The notes below the pieces were generated by a model, which was not told the DNA's origin, made no database searches, and was given only the letters and a program-made list of their open reading frames with translations. 20,488 nucleotides of DNA from a virus, in the IMG/VR virus record IMGVR_UViG_3300031631_000036, positions 1-20,488 of that record; one strand, given 5' to 3'. Within the stretch, counting starts at the first letter, position 1. The number at the start of each line of letters is the position of its first letter. Shown here in pieces: positions 1 through 8,362 of the stretch. Both the position numbers and the translations under genes were made by a program.

Positions 1-3000
1 CGGCTGTCTTCGGGCTGTCTGGCATTTGTCCGACAGCTATGTCAAACAACTTCTTGGGTAGGGCCAGGAGGCCCTTGACGATGCCGCTGACGATGCCGCC
101 AAGGAGATCGAGTCCCAGGTCGCCTATGCCGCTAAACGTATCTCCGATGAAACCGCCGATGCCGAGCTTAGGGACTGTCGTGTTGCCGCCATTGACGACG
201 CCGCCTGCGGCATACAGGTCGTTGCCGAGCGACGCATAAAGGTCGCGGGCACGAGAGCGGTAGCGTGGGTCGGTCGGGATCACGTATTCGTCATGAATAG
301 ATGAACCTTCACCCACGATTGCCCGCGCCCCGTCAGTAATAAACCCTGACCCAACCTCAGATGCGCCCATGATGGCGCCCTTGGCGTGCCTCGGCGGCCC
401 CGATTGACCAGAGATTTGGGGGATTTCGGGGATCGCCGGGATTCCAACTACCCCGGTTACAGTGTTGAAACCACCGATCAAGAAGTTCATTATTCTAATG
501 GCGCCACGGAGTTGGTTTCGCAGGATTCCCTCTAGGCCCGACATGGCGGTTTTTATGCCATCCTTGATTCCGGTGAAAGCACCAACGATCTTTTCCTTGG
601 CGGTCTCGAATGCGCCAACGAACGTGTCCCTGACCCAATCCTTAGCGGTCTTCATGTAACCCCTGAGCGTCATCCAATATCCAAAGAATTTGCTGCCGAG
701 ATCACTGAGACTCTCACTGAACTTAGTTTTGACAGTACCCCATATAGCACCGAAGATGTCGACGATCCAATTCTTTGCTGTAACCATGACAGATTTGAGA
801 AGTGTCCACGCCGTGTCGAATGCGATCTTGATTAGGCCCCACCCTACGGATAGCAAATTTTTGAGAACCGTCCACGCAGTCTTCCATAATAGGGTTATGG
901 CGGCAATGCCTATCTTGAATGCTCCCTTGAATAGGGCCCATCCGATGTCGACAAGACCTTTTATGACGGACCAAGCGCCGGACAGGATGCTCTTCATGCC
1001 ATCCCACATCTTGCCCCAGTCGCCGGAGATGATGCCGGTGGCAACCTGGATGACGCCCTTGATGATGCGTAATGCTCCAGCAATGATGTCGCGGATTGAC
1101 TCGAATACATCCTTGACGACATCCCACAGAACCCAGAATACTGTTATGATAAAGTCGATCCCGCCCTGGATGATGTCCCAAACGCCACCAAGAAGGCCCA
1201 TGGCTACGCCTATGGCATCCCCCCAGCCCTCCCAAACGGTTAAAGCGACTCGCTTCAAGGCGTCGAAGGCTACTAGGAGTAATCCTCCTATGATGTGGAG
1301 AAGCGGTTGGATCAACCTCCACAGGTTAGAGAACGCTTCGCCGATCTTTTGTATTGCCGACCAAGCAACGTTACCCCAGAACACAAAGGTGGTAACCAGA
1401 ATGTCAAGGATGGGCTTGATTATATTCCAAAGGGCCACGAAGAATGCACCGCCTTCGGTGATGATCCCCCACACCTCCTTGAATATCGGGACCAAGAATT
1501 CCCAGACAGCTTTACCTATTTTGGAGGCCCACTTGGCAATCCATTTGGCGACCCATACGAGTGGCTTAACTATGTAGCTCATCACGAAGCCCGCTATAGC
1601 GGAGCCGATCAGCTTAGCCATGTTTACAGTCCAATTCCAGACCGCTACAGCAGCGGCCGCCACCGCTTTTGCCATGTCGACGAAGAACCCTGCTACCGCT
1701 TTCGACCATTTAACAATGGTGTCAATAATGAGGGGACCCCACTTGATAGCAATAACTGCGAGGGCCGCTATCAAGAATACAAATATACCGCCAAGCAGGT
1801 AGGCGAGGATTGGGCCCCATATCCAGAATGATCTACCTATGGCATCGATGACGGGTTTAACTTTATTGTCAAGGAAGTCGCCGAACGATGCCATCTTGTC
1901 CTTGAGGTCATCGAACACGCCAGCGATGTTCTCCAGAGATTCGACTGGGAAGCTCGTTGAGAGTGAGTCGGTCAGCTTTTTGAGTTCGTCCTGTAGTTTG
2001 ATTGTGTCGAAACCTTTTTCGGCTTCTGCCAACCATTCTTCGGTCAAGGCGTTAATTTCGTTTACGCCGCCGTTTGTGGGAAGCAGTCCGCCCGTGCCGC
2101 CGGGGACTTCGAAGTCTCCGCTCAATTCGTCGGCACCGCCGCCACCACTGCCAGGGGTACTGGTGACGGTGGCCCAGAAGTCTATGGCGTTGTTAATCTC
2201 GTCAATCTCATCCTTGATACCACTGTAAGTATCTTTGATCTGGGACAGTTTGTCCAGTTCCATATCGTACTTGGTAAGAATGAGGTCCCTTTCGGCGCTG
2301 AGCTGAGCGACAATTGCCTGCTGAGCTTCGACCGCAAGGTTCGCTGAGAGTTGTTGTTGCTCTAAATCGGTGACCAAAGCTACCTGTGCAGAAATGTCTG
2401 CGAACAGTTGGTCGAATGACAACTCTTCGGTCGTATCTGCGACAGCGTCGAGGGCCTCTTTCATCGGGTCAAATACCGTCTCGAACTCAAGGCGAAGTAT
2501 TTGGCCTTGAGTTTCAAGCAGGGCAAGCTGTTGTTCCATGCCGTTGATGACACCGCCACCGCCGCCGCCGCCCGATCCGAGCGAACTCTTGGCAGATTCT
2601 AATGCCGTTATTTGGGCGTCGTAGAATCCGAGAATGTCTGAACCGGCCCCGGCGTTGCGGAGGTTTGTGCGCTCGCCGGTGAGTGAATCGATTTCTGATT
2701 GCAGGCCGCTGATGCGACCCGCTATGTCGTCGATTGTCGAACCAGTATCACCAAGCCGGAGAAGTTCAAGACGTAACAACTTCTGGGCCTGGGTGTTGGC
2801 AAAGATTTCAGCGTTAGCGTCCTTCATTCCCGTGAGGGGGGTGTCCAGCAACGCCCGTAGGTCACTCTTGGCATCCCTCAAGGCATTGCTGACGGCATCG
2901 GCGACGCCTTCGAGTCGTTCCAGTTCGGCTGCGAATGGGGCAAGTTTGCGTTCGGCGTCCTCTAAAGCCTGACCCCACAGGTCAACAATAGACTGCTGGT

Positions 3001-5101
3001 TTGACATCTGAACGCCCACGAGGGCGAGGGCGTTCTGCAACTTCTGTAGCTCGGCTGTTGCCATGTCGAATGAAGGCAGGAGGCTCGGGTCAAACTTTTC
3101 TACGGCGATACGGGATTCGCCGATCTTGTCCATACGTAGGGCGGCCCGAGCCCGTTCGGTTGCCGATAGGAAGGTGCGGAAATCTTGTGCAGCGCGTCGG
3201 AAGACGTTTCCTACTTTGCCGAGGCTTGCGTACTCTGCTGCGATGATGGCAACGCCGTCCTTGACCTGGCTGACCAGGGATGGGGAGTGGGTGGCAAATG
3301 GGTTCATCCATTGGAGCCATTCATAAACGGCCATGGCAGCCTTGGACACAACCTCCACGACTGCGTTCATCGCTATAGCGAAAGCCTCCGGCACGGCGTA
3401 GATTGCCGTGATTATCCCCTTCACTGTTGCGATGGTGGCCGATACCATGGCTGTATAAACCGTTTTTGTAACATCCCACATGGCGGCCAATGCACCGGGG
3501 ATTTCGTTCCGATACATATAGGCCAACATGGCGAGGGCGGTGAGAACTATGAGGACAACAGCCACCCAACCCAACGTTGCCAATCTAGCCATCAGTGTGG
3601 CGACCGTTTGCCTACGCGTCCATAGAATCAGCAATTTGGTCTTCAGGATCAACCAGCCCATAGACTTGGCTGTGAAAAGTAATGCGTTGCCGAAAAAGAA
3701 TAACGGCTTAAGAATGATACCTATAAGAATGAATAGGGTACCGAGTATTGCGACAAGAGGCCCGAGTATGCCCAAGAAGAGCGCTACAGCAAGGACCACT
3801 TCCTGAACCCTCGGACTAAGTTCTGTAAACCAGCGAACCCCATTGACCACTTCTCGGAAGACGGCGATGATTGCTGGCAGTAGTGGCATGATTGCTTCAG
3901 CCATGAGATTCTGTAACTGTGTGCTAACAATCTTCATGGCCTGCGGCTGGGAGGACAGAACGATGCCGAGTTCTCGGTTCATCCTCGCGACGTTGGCTTC
4001 CGCATCGGCGGTAGCGTTTAGGGCGTTCGCATATTTGCTGTTCTCGGAAATTAGGTCATCGAGCAGTCCCACCAGACGGCCACCCTGACGCAACTGGGCG
4101 ATGTCTCGGGCCGCCGCGAGACGTTGTACCTGATCCAACCCCTCGTAGCTGCCAGCGAGCTGATGAAGCCTCTCAGTGAATGTGGCGTTCTGCCACCCTG
4201 CTTCCTCTGTGGCAATGCCTAAACGCTTGAATGCTTCCGTTGCCTGAACGGTCGGGGCCATCATTCGGAAAATGATTGAACGCAGGGCAGTACCGACCTC
4301 TTGGGCGGTACCGAAAGCGGGCACGAGGGCTGCCGTCATGGCAGCGAGTTCGCGGATCGAAACACCTGATGTTCTGGCGGTAGCGCCAGCAATACTAATA
4401 ACCTTAACCAAGCCCGTTAAAGAGGCGGCCGATTCGTTCTCGACGACGTTCAGGACCGCAATGGCCCCAGTCATCTCTTCCACCGAAAAGCTGTACGCCT
4501 GCATCGTGGTAATCAACGCTTTAACGGTAGCGTCCGCTTCCATGCTGCCGAGGATCATTGTTTCAAGTGTCAGCCGGGTGGCTTCCGCCAAGCCTGCGCC
4601 TGATGCGCCAGCCTGCGCCCAAACGGCACCAATCCTAGTGACCTCGGACTGTTGGACACCAAACACGTCAGACAGGGCGCGCATCGCTTCACGCAAAGCG
4701 TCAACTTCTTCGGTTACCTGTGCTATAGGGGTCTTTACTGTTCCGTAAACCTTACGGAGCCGCGTGAGAGCAGTCTCGTTCGCCAGGGCAAACTTCGTTG
4801 CCGCCCCAGCAGCAAGAAGGAGAGGCAGCGTTATGCGAAATTCAAGCTGTCTACCCGTCCACTGTAAATTCTTGCCAAACTTAACCAGATTAGCAGCAGC
4901 AGCCTTGCCGAATGTTCTACTGAGAGCAGCCCCGACCTTACTAAGACCAGTTCGCATTCTGCCTAGACCGGCAGTCATGTTCGACAGGTTGAATTTGCGT
5001 GCGCTGGCCCCAGCAGATTTGATGGCAGCGTCAACCTTCGCCACCTCGACGGCGGCACGTTTAGCACGGGCTTCAATGACTATTCGTAATCTTGCATTCA
5101 T
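1..5101 (-). CDS. Phage tail tape measure protein, TP901-like (partial, C-terminus beyond left edge)
   Basis: This minus-strand frame starts at ATG 5101 and stays open to position 1, giving at least 1700 residues; the stop lies outside the window. Tape measure proteins set tail length and help DNA ejection. The N-terminal 430 or so residues have the helical, Ala/Gly-rich look of the TP901 tape measure core. Strongly hydrophobic segments lie near residues 434-480, 507-528 and 1090-1120. The middle (about residues 680-1030) is Glu/Gln/Leu-rich and coiled-coil-like, broken by poly-Gly linkers (one at plus 2550-2580). The C-terminal third has repeated Trp/Ile/Lys helices, then a Gly-rich tail. 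The start follows a GGGGTG ribosome site about 8 bases upstream and lies 15 bases after the chaperone fusion stop. The position directly after the frameshifted chaperone genes is the classic one. The long plus-strand frames across it are antisense shadows. Confidence 0.95.
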   Translation of the reverse strand, partial: MNARLRIVIEARAKRAAVEVAKVDAAIKSAGASARKFNLSNMTAGLGRMRTGLSKVGAALSRTFGKAAAANLVKFGKNLQWTGRQLEFRITLPLLLAAGAATKFALANETALTRLRKVYGTVKTPIAQVTEEVDALREAMRALSDVFGVQQSEVTRIGAVWAQAGASGAGLAEATRLTLETMILGSMEADATVKALITTMQAYSFSVEEMTGAIAVLNVVENESAASLTGLVKVISIAGATARTSGVSIRELAAMTAALVPAFGTAQEVGTALRSIIFRMMAPTVQATEAFKRLGIATEEAGWQNATFTERLHQLAGSYEGLDQVQRLAAARDIAQLRQGGRLVGLLDDLISENSKYANALNATADAEANVARMNRELGIVLSSQPQAMKIVSTQLQNLMAEAIMPLLPAIIAVFREVVNGVRWFTELSPRVQEVVLAVALFLGILGPLVAILGTLFILIGIILKPLFFFGNALLFTAKSMGWLILKTKLLILWTRRQTVATLMARLATLGWVAVVLIVLTALAMLAYMYRNEIPGALAAMWDVTKTVYTAMVSATIATVKGIITAIYAVPEAFAIAMNAVVEVVSKAAMAVYEWLQWMNPFATHSPSLVSQVKDGVAIIAAEYASLGKVGNVFRRAAQDFRTFLSATERARAALRMDKIGESRIAVEKFDPSLLPSFDMATAELQKLQNALALVGVQMSNQQSIVDLWGQALEDAERKLAPFAAELERLEGVADAVSNALRDAKSDLRALLDTPLTGMKDANAEIFANTQAQKLLRLELLRLGDTGSTIDDIAGRISGLQSEIDSLTGERTNLRNAGAGSDILGFYDAQITALESAKSSLGSGGGGGGGVINGMEQQLALLETQGQILRLEFETVFDPMKEALDAVADTTEELSFDQLFADISAQVALVTDLEQQQLSANLAVEAQQAIVAQLSAERDLILTKYDMELDKLSQIKDTYSGIKDEIDEINNAIDFWATVTSTPGSGGGGADELSGDFEVPGGTGGLLPTNGGVNEINALTEEWLAEAEKGFDTIKLQDELKKLTDSLSTSFPVESLENIAGVFDDLKDKMASFGDFLDNKVKPVIDAIGRSFWIWGPILAYLLGGIFVFLIAALAVIAIKWGPLIIDTIVKWSKAVAGFFVDMAKAVAAAAVAVWNWTVNMAKLIGSAIAGFVMSYIVKPLVWVAKWIAKWASKIGKAVWEFLVPIFKEVWGIITEGGAFFVALWNIIKPILDILVTTFVFWGNVAWSAIQKIGEAFSNLWRLIQPLLHIIGGLLLVAFDALKRVALTVWEGWGDAIGVAMGLLGGVWDIIQGGIDFIITVFWVLWDVVKDVFESIRDIIAGALRIIKGVIQVATGIISGDWGKMWDGMKSILSGAWSVIKGLVDIGWALFKGAFKIGIAAITLLWKTAWTVLKNLLSVGWGLIKIAFDTAWTLLKSVMVTAKNWIVDIFGAIWGTVKTKFSESLSDLGSKFFGYWMTLRGYMKTAKDWVRDTFVGAFETAKEKIVGAFTGIKDGIKTAMSGLEGILRNQLRGAIRIMNFLIGGFNTVTGVVGIPAIPEIPQISGQSGPPRHAKGAIMGASEVGSGFITDGARAIVGEGSSIHDEYVIPTDPRYRSRARDLYASLGNDLYAAGGVVNGGNTTVPKLGIGGFIGDTFSGIGDLGLDLLGGIVSGIVKGLLALPKKLFDIAVGQMPDSPKTA

Positions 5102-5116
5102 TGAAACATCACCCCG

Positions 5117-5895
5117 TTACCTTCTTGATGCAGTCTTAGCTTTATTCGCATCCTTCTGCTGTTGTTCGCTGGTCTTCTCGTTTAGCGTTCTTGATATTTC
5201 TGCAAACTGATCGACCAGATCGGGGTGCTGATCATAAATTCCACCTGCTACCGGGAGAGCCGTCCACTCGGTGTTGGCCGCCCATGCGTAGAGTCTAATG
5301 GACTCACACGGGTGATCGATCGAGCGATCGGATTTCCAAGCACTTAACTGGTCACAGAATCGCCTTTTCCCGACTCACGCGCCTCGACCTCGTCACGGAG
5401 GGACATAAGGTCCTCGATCTCCTTGTCGATGTCTTCAACGGAAAGTTCGTCGAGAAGCCAGGGGTTAGCTTTTCTGATAGCAGATTCGAGGGAGTCAACG
5501 ATCTTGGGGTTGGCCGAATCGAGGAAGCGATCGAGCGCACTGCCCGAGAATCGCACCTCTTGGCCGTCACTCCTCAAGTTCCAGCCAGTCACGGCTGCCT
5601 TGATGAGGAACATACGATCGTCACCAGGCTTGGTGTCGATGTGTGCGTCGCCGGTCGTTTTCTTTACGGTGACGCCGTTATTGGCCTTATTCATGTACTG
5701 TCGACGCTTGCCCTCATTCATGGTCGAATGAGTGATGGTCGAAACGCCATCAGGGAAAGTGAAGACGTTGTCTTCGCCAAAGCCGAAGTAGTCGGTCTGG
5801 ATGTGTTCCTCAACAGTTTGACCTGCCGCCACCATATTGGCTTCAATACTAGCGTTGCGGCGATCTTCTGCGGTGAGTGTGCTTTCGTCTGCCAT
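5117..5895 (-). CDS. Tail assembly chaperone G-T fusion made by -1 frameshift
   Basis: Ribosomes translating the 183-residue chaperone meet GGGAAAA (minus strand, 5371 to 5365), phased as G GGA AAA, the X XXY YYZ form used for -1 slippage. The -1 frame continues from 5365 for 82 codons and stops at TAA 5119-5117, giving a fusion of about 259 residues. Without slippage the protein ends 6 codons later, at 5344. The T extension contains YAWAANTEWTALP and a hydrophilic Lys/Gln-rich tail, and has no start codon with a ribosome site of its own. In siphophages the G and G-T products bind the tape measure protein and recruit tail tube subunits; the tape measure gene follows at once here. The frame analysis is read directly from the sequence. 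The frameshift itself is inferred, but the fit is very close. Confidence 0.9.
5344..5895 (-). CDS. Tail assembly chaperone, G-like (unshifted product)
   Basis: This encodes 183 residues. The ATG at 5895 follows a GGAGG site 9 bases upstream. The sequence has family features of siphophage G-type chaperones: a beta-rich N-terminal half with FTFPDG, an EGKRRQY segment, the stretch MFLIKAAVTGWNL, and a C-terminal helical part with NPWLLDELSVEDI followed by acidic residues. It lies between the tail tube and tape measure genes, the expected position. It binds the tape measure protein during tail assembly and is usually absent from the mature virion. The reading frame ends just after the GGGAAAA slip site, as is usual for such genes. 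Confidence 0.9.
   Translation of the reverse strand: MADESTLTAEDRRNASIEANMVAAGQTVEEHIQTDYFGFGEDNVFTFPDGVSTITHSTMNEGKRRQYMNKANNGVTVKKTTGDAHIDTKPGDDRMFLIKAAVTGWNLRSDGQEVRFSGSALDRFLDSANPKIVDSLESAIRKANPWLLDELSVEDIDKEIEDLMSLRDEVEARESGKGDSVTS
5365..5371 (-). promoter_or_regulatory. -1 programmed frameshift slippery site GGGAAAA
   Basis: The heptamer is phased exactly for a -1 slip in the chaperone frame (codons GGA AAA become GGG AAA), and the -1 frame is open for the next 82 codons. About 35-50 bases downstream lies a palindromic stretch, CGATCG-AG-CGATCG (plus 5317-5330), which could act as a stimulatory structure. Confidence 0.88.
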
Positions 5896-5995
5896 AATTT
5901 TGAGCCTCCATGTGCTCGTTTGGTTTTGTTAGAAATCTGTGTAGCACCTGAGCCAACAGGCCCCCCGAGCCTGTCGACCCAGGGGCGTCTCTTGG
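5896..5995 (-). promoter_or_regulatory. Structured 100-base gap between tail tube and chaperone genes
   Basis: Most gaps in this operon are 0-22 bases, so this one stands out. It holds a GC-rich hairpin with arms 5956-5961 and 5969-5974 (ACAGGC/GCCTGT), and a wider complementary pair AGCCAA/TTGGCT at 5951-5956 and 5992-5997. No long T-run follows on the minus strand, so it is not a textbook terminator. It may be a partial terminator or RNA processing site between the abundant tail tube protein and the low-copy chaperone and tape measure genes. That role is inferred from position. Confidence 0.4.
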
Positions 5996-7030
5996 CTATC
6001 GAACAGTCAGAAGACCGTTCGTGATGGCGACGTTCATGATGTCAACGCCTGCGGCTGGGCGCACTGCCTGAATCTCGATGTCGTTTTCGATGACATCATC
6101 ACCCGAAGCTGAGTTCTCGAATGGCTTCAGGATTGCCTGCGGGATGTTGATTACCATGGTGTATGGCACGGCCGTGTTGTAGATGTTCTCGAAGCTCGTG
6201 ATCGTAATGGCCACTGCCTCTTTGGTAGCGGCCCCGGCGATAGGTCCGGTAGCTACTTCGGTGCCGTAAACGGCTTGACGCCACAGGGTTGAATCTGTTG
6301 GTCGGAGGCTCATTCCCATTGTAATTTCACGGCGCTTTTCTTCGATGCCGCTAAGGGTGATACTTCCGAGAACGAATACGTCGTCTTCGAGGTTGTTGCT
6401 GATGTCGATGCTGAACGAGCGAAGGGAGTATGAGTTGCCGTCCACTGTAATGACTACCTGCGAGCCCACCATGAGTGGGGTGATGTCCCAGGATGGGGCC
6501 ACCGTGCGGGTGATGCCAGCAAGCTGAGTTGTTGCTACCAGGCCAACACTACCCGTGAGGTAGCCGTCGGCGTCAGATTCGAGGTGGAAGGTGTTGACCT
6601 TGACGTTCGTGTAACCGAACGACTCGTAGGACGAAGCCAAACCCTCTTCAACGGAGAGCCAAGGTAGGGCGGCACCGTCAACGGGAGTGATCGTGTGAGT
6701 CACATTAGCATCATCGCGTTCTACGGTTCCAGCGTTCGTGACGCTAGCAACCTCACCCAAAGCCGCTGCGAGCAGAGTCGTGATGGACTCCATGCGGGGG
6801 TAGAACTCGAATTCACCTGAATAGGAAGCTGACCCAAGAACGGCATCCGGTACGTCACGGTTGCCACCAATCTCGGGATCGGGGATAAGAAGTTCGCGGT
6901 TGGCATTCATTGACCCACTACGAAGGCGCATGAAGATACCATCATTAGGGATGGCTGCACCGGGGTCTTTGTAAACGTCGACCGTTGGTTGGGTTATGAA
7001 ACCGACCTGTCCGTCTTGACTCTGTGGCAT
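5996..7030 (-). CDS. Major tail (tail tube) protein
   Basis: This encodes 344 residues, starting at ATG 7030 after an AGGAGT site about 9 bases upstream. It is beta-rich throughout, with alternating hydrophobic residues and many Thr, Val and Ile, and has no membrane or signal segment. The N-terminus (MPQSQDGQVGFITQPTVDVY) and the segment with SYSGEFEFYPR and SYESFGYTNVKVNTFHLE resemble the tail tube subunits of actinobacterial siphophages. Its place just before the frameshifted chaperones and after the tail terminator supports this. The protein forms the hexameric rings of the non-contractile tube. The assignment rests on length, composition and position rather than a single diagnostic motif. 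Confidence 0.85.
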   Translation of the reverse strand: MPQSQDGQVGFITQPTVDVYKDPGAAIPNDGIFMRLRSGSMNANRELLIPDPEIGGNRDVPDAVLGSASYSGEFEFYPRMESITTLLAAALGEVASVTNAGTVERDDANVTHTITPVDGAALPWLSVEEGLASSYESFGYTNVKVNTFHLESDADGYLTGSVGLVATTQLAGITRTVAPSWDITPLMVGSQVVITVDGNSYSLRSFSIDISNNLEDDVFVLGSITLSGIEEKRREITMGMSLRPTDSTLWRQAVYGTEVATGPIAGAATKEAVAITITSFENIYNTAVPYTMVINIPQAILKPFENSASGDDVIENDIEIQAVRPAAGVDIMNVAITNGLLTVR

Positions 7031-7043
7031 GACTCAGGTACTC

Positions 7044-7331
7044 CTAGTTATCGTTACTACTGGATGACGAAGAACCCGAGGCAGACGAGCTGCCTCCAGA
7101 GTTAGACGTCGCGGGTGCGGGTGTGGGTGCCGGGGCGGGACTGGAGCCGCCTCGTGCGACTGCGTCGGCCTTTAGGTCGGCTTCGCGAGCTTTGAGCTTC
7201 GCCAAGTCGTGAACGCGGCCCTTCTCGGCCAAGGCACGGCGATCCTCGTGTTCGGCTCGACGGGCGTCGGCCTCCAAACGCGCTACGTTGTTTCGGGCCG
7301 TTTGGAGTTCTTTTTCGGTTACGTCTGCCAT
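7044..7331 (-). CDS. Small coiled-coil protein with Ser/Gly-rich tail, unknown function
   Basis: This encodes 95 residues. The ATG at 7331 has a TAGGAG site just upstream, and the gene sits 13 bases before the tail tube gene. Residues 1-60 are highly charged (Ala, Arg, Glu, Lys, Asp) and look like one long helix or coiled coil. Residues 62-75 are Pro/Ala-rich, and residues 75-95 are almost entirely Ser, Gly and Asn. It has no cysteine, no signal peptide and no membrane segment. Function is not recognised. Its location between the tail terminator and the tail tube suggests a minor virion or assembly role, but that is inference only. Confidence 0.75.
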   Translation of the reverse strand: MADVTEKELQTARNNVARLEADARRAEHEDRRALAEKGRVHDLAKLKAREADLKADAVARGGSSPAPAPTPAPATSNSGGSSSASGSSSSSSNDN

Positions 7332-7348
7332 TTTGGCTAGCTCCTAGA

Positions 7349-7822
7349 TCAGAGGGTTTCTGTTTTCACAGTGATCCCTGTGACCGACAAATAAGTGAAT
7401 TGTGAGTTTATCCCGTTCGAGAGATACCGTTGTGAAGTTACATCCGCTTGCCTTGACTTTTCCGTTAAACCGCCATCAGAAAAAGATAAAGTGTGCATGG
7501 CGGTCCGAAGAGCGCCGGTTCTATGCAGAACATTTTTGATTCGATGGGCTACAAGGAACGACTGAAGGCCGCCCTCTTCCTCGTTGGTGTGCTTCACTAA
7601 ATGCTGAATTGTGAAGTTATATACGTCATCAACTGGGCCGTTCTTGCCGCCAATCTGAAACCCCGTTGGCGTATATGATTCGGGGAAGATGCCGATGGTC
7701 CCGTTGGGGTCGTTAGTCCGCAATGGGCGCATGATGGCCGTGTCGACCCCTTCGATCTGGGCGAGGTGGAGTTTAAGAACCCCAAGGACGTTGAGTGGAA
7801 AGGGTTTACTGCTTTCGGGCAT
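7349..7822 (-). CDS. Probable tail terminator / head-tail completion protein
   Basis: This encodes 157 residues. The ATG at 7822 overlaps the stop of the preceding gene by one base (TAATG), implying translational coupling. The sequence is of mixed alpha/beta type with no strong motif. The opening helix (LNVLGVLKLHLAQIEGV) followed by a short strand region and a middle helix (EGGLQSFLVAHRIKNVLHRTG) fits the fold of tail terminator proteins, which cap the tail tube and dock it to the head. Position (after connector and gp10-like genes, before the tail tube) is the main argument. A related neck protein is the alternative. Confidence 0.6.
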   Translation of the reverse strand: MPESSKPFPLNVLGVLKLHLAQIEGVDTAIMRPLRTNDPNGTIGIFPESYTPTGFQIGGKNGPVDDVYNFTIQHLVKHTNEEEGGLQSFLVAHRIKNVLHRTGALRTAMHTLSFSDGGLTEKSRQADVTSQRYLSNGINSQFTYLSVTGITVKTETL

Positions 7823-8358
7823 TAGAAACCTTTCGTCAATATCTCGGCGTAAATGTGTGCTTTGAGGGCACCCAAGACGTACTGGGCATCAGCTTCGTCA
7901 AACGCTGCAACAGGTCGCGCAGGCGTCTTGCCACGTAGCTTAGCCTTTTTGGAACCAACTTGCGCTGTAGCGTATTTGTCCTCCAGGGCTTTGCGCCCAC
8001 TTTGCCCCGGCCAGAGGACAGATGTGCTCTCGGCACCGATGTCGATAATCTCGCCCTTGTTGCCGGTAACGAAGTTCTTGAGCTCACCGAAGCGCTCATT
8101 GATTGGATGATCTCGGGGGAAGCCCAGAGATTCACGGATGTCTTCGGTGCTCGGGGATAGTGGAAGCCATTGTCCACCAGCGGCAGCGTCGCCTTCGCCA
8201 GCGAATCGTTTTGTCGCCTGATCTCGAAGCCTGAGAACCACATCACCCATGATGAACTCTGCCATCTTGGGTGGGCCGATCGCCCGCTCGACGGCGAGTA
8301 GCATCCTGCTGACGTCCTTGGCATTCAGCATGACGATCTTCATTGTCATGACTGCCAT
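7822..8358 (-). CDS. Virion morphogenesis / HK97 gp10-like head-tail joining protein
   Basis: This encodes 178 residues if translation starts at ATG 8358, four bases after the connector stop, behind a weak AGGT site. The open frame continues further upstream to 8646, but that part overlaps the connector gene and reads as out-of-frame filler. Key features are a helical N-terminus, a segment RFAGEG followed by QWLPLSPSTEDIRESLG, and a basic C-terminal part. The W-PLSPST-R pattern matches the phage virion morphogenesis (gpS-like/Mu G-like) family, which completes the tail end or head-tail joint. Starts at 8349 and 8343 are also possible. Confidence 0.65.
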   Translation of the reverse strand: MAVMTMKIVMLNAKDVSRMLLAVERAIGPPKMAEFIMGDVVLRLRDQATKRFAGEGDAAAGGQWLPLSPSTEDIRESLGFPRDHPINERFGELKNFVTGNKGEIIDIGAESTSVLWPGQSGRKALEDKYATAQVGSKKAKLRGKTPARPVAAFDEADAQYVLGALKAHIYAEILTKGF

Positions 8359-8362
8359 AAAA

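Noticed and set aside
723-1322. Minus-strand 199-residue open frame, His/Arg-rich
   Set aside because: It lies in a different frame within the tape measure gene; its Arg/His-rich, low-hydrophobic composition is typical of an out-of-frame shadow.
690-1577. Plus-strand 295-residue open frame, Met/Pro/Thr-rich
   Set aside because: It is antisense to the tape measure gene. Its composition reflects the reverse of the repeated Ile/Trp/Gly-rich helices, and it shows no domain pattern or ribosome site.
1295-1831. Plus-strand 178-residue open frame that looks somewhat protein-like
   Set aside because: It is antisense to the hydrophobic part of the tape measure gene, lies on the wrong strand for the operon, and has no ribosome site.
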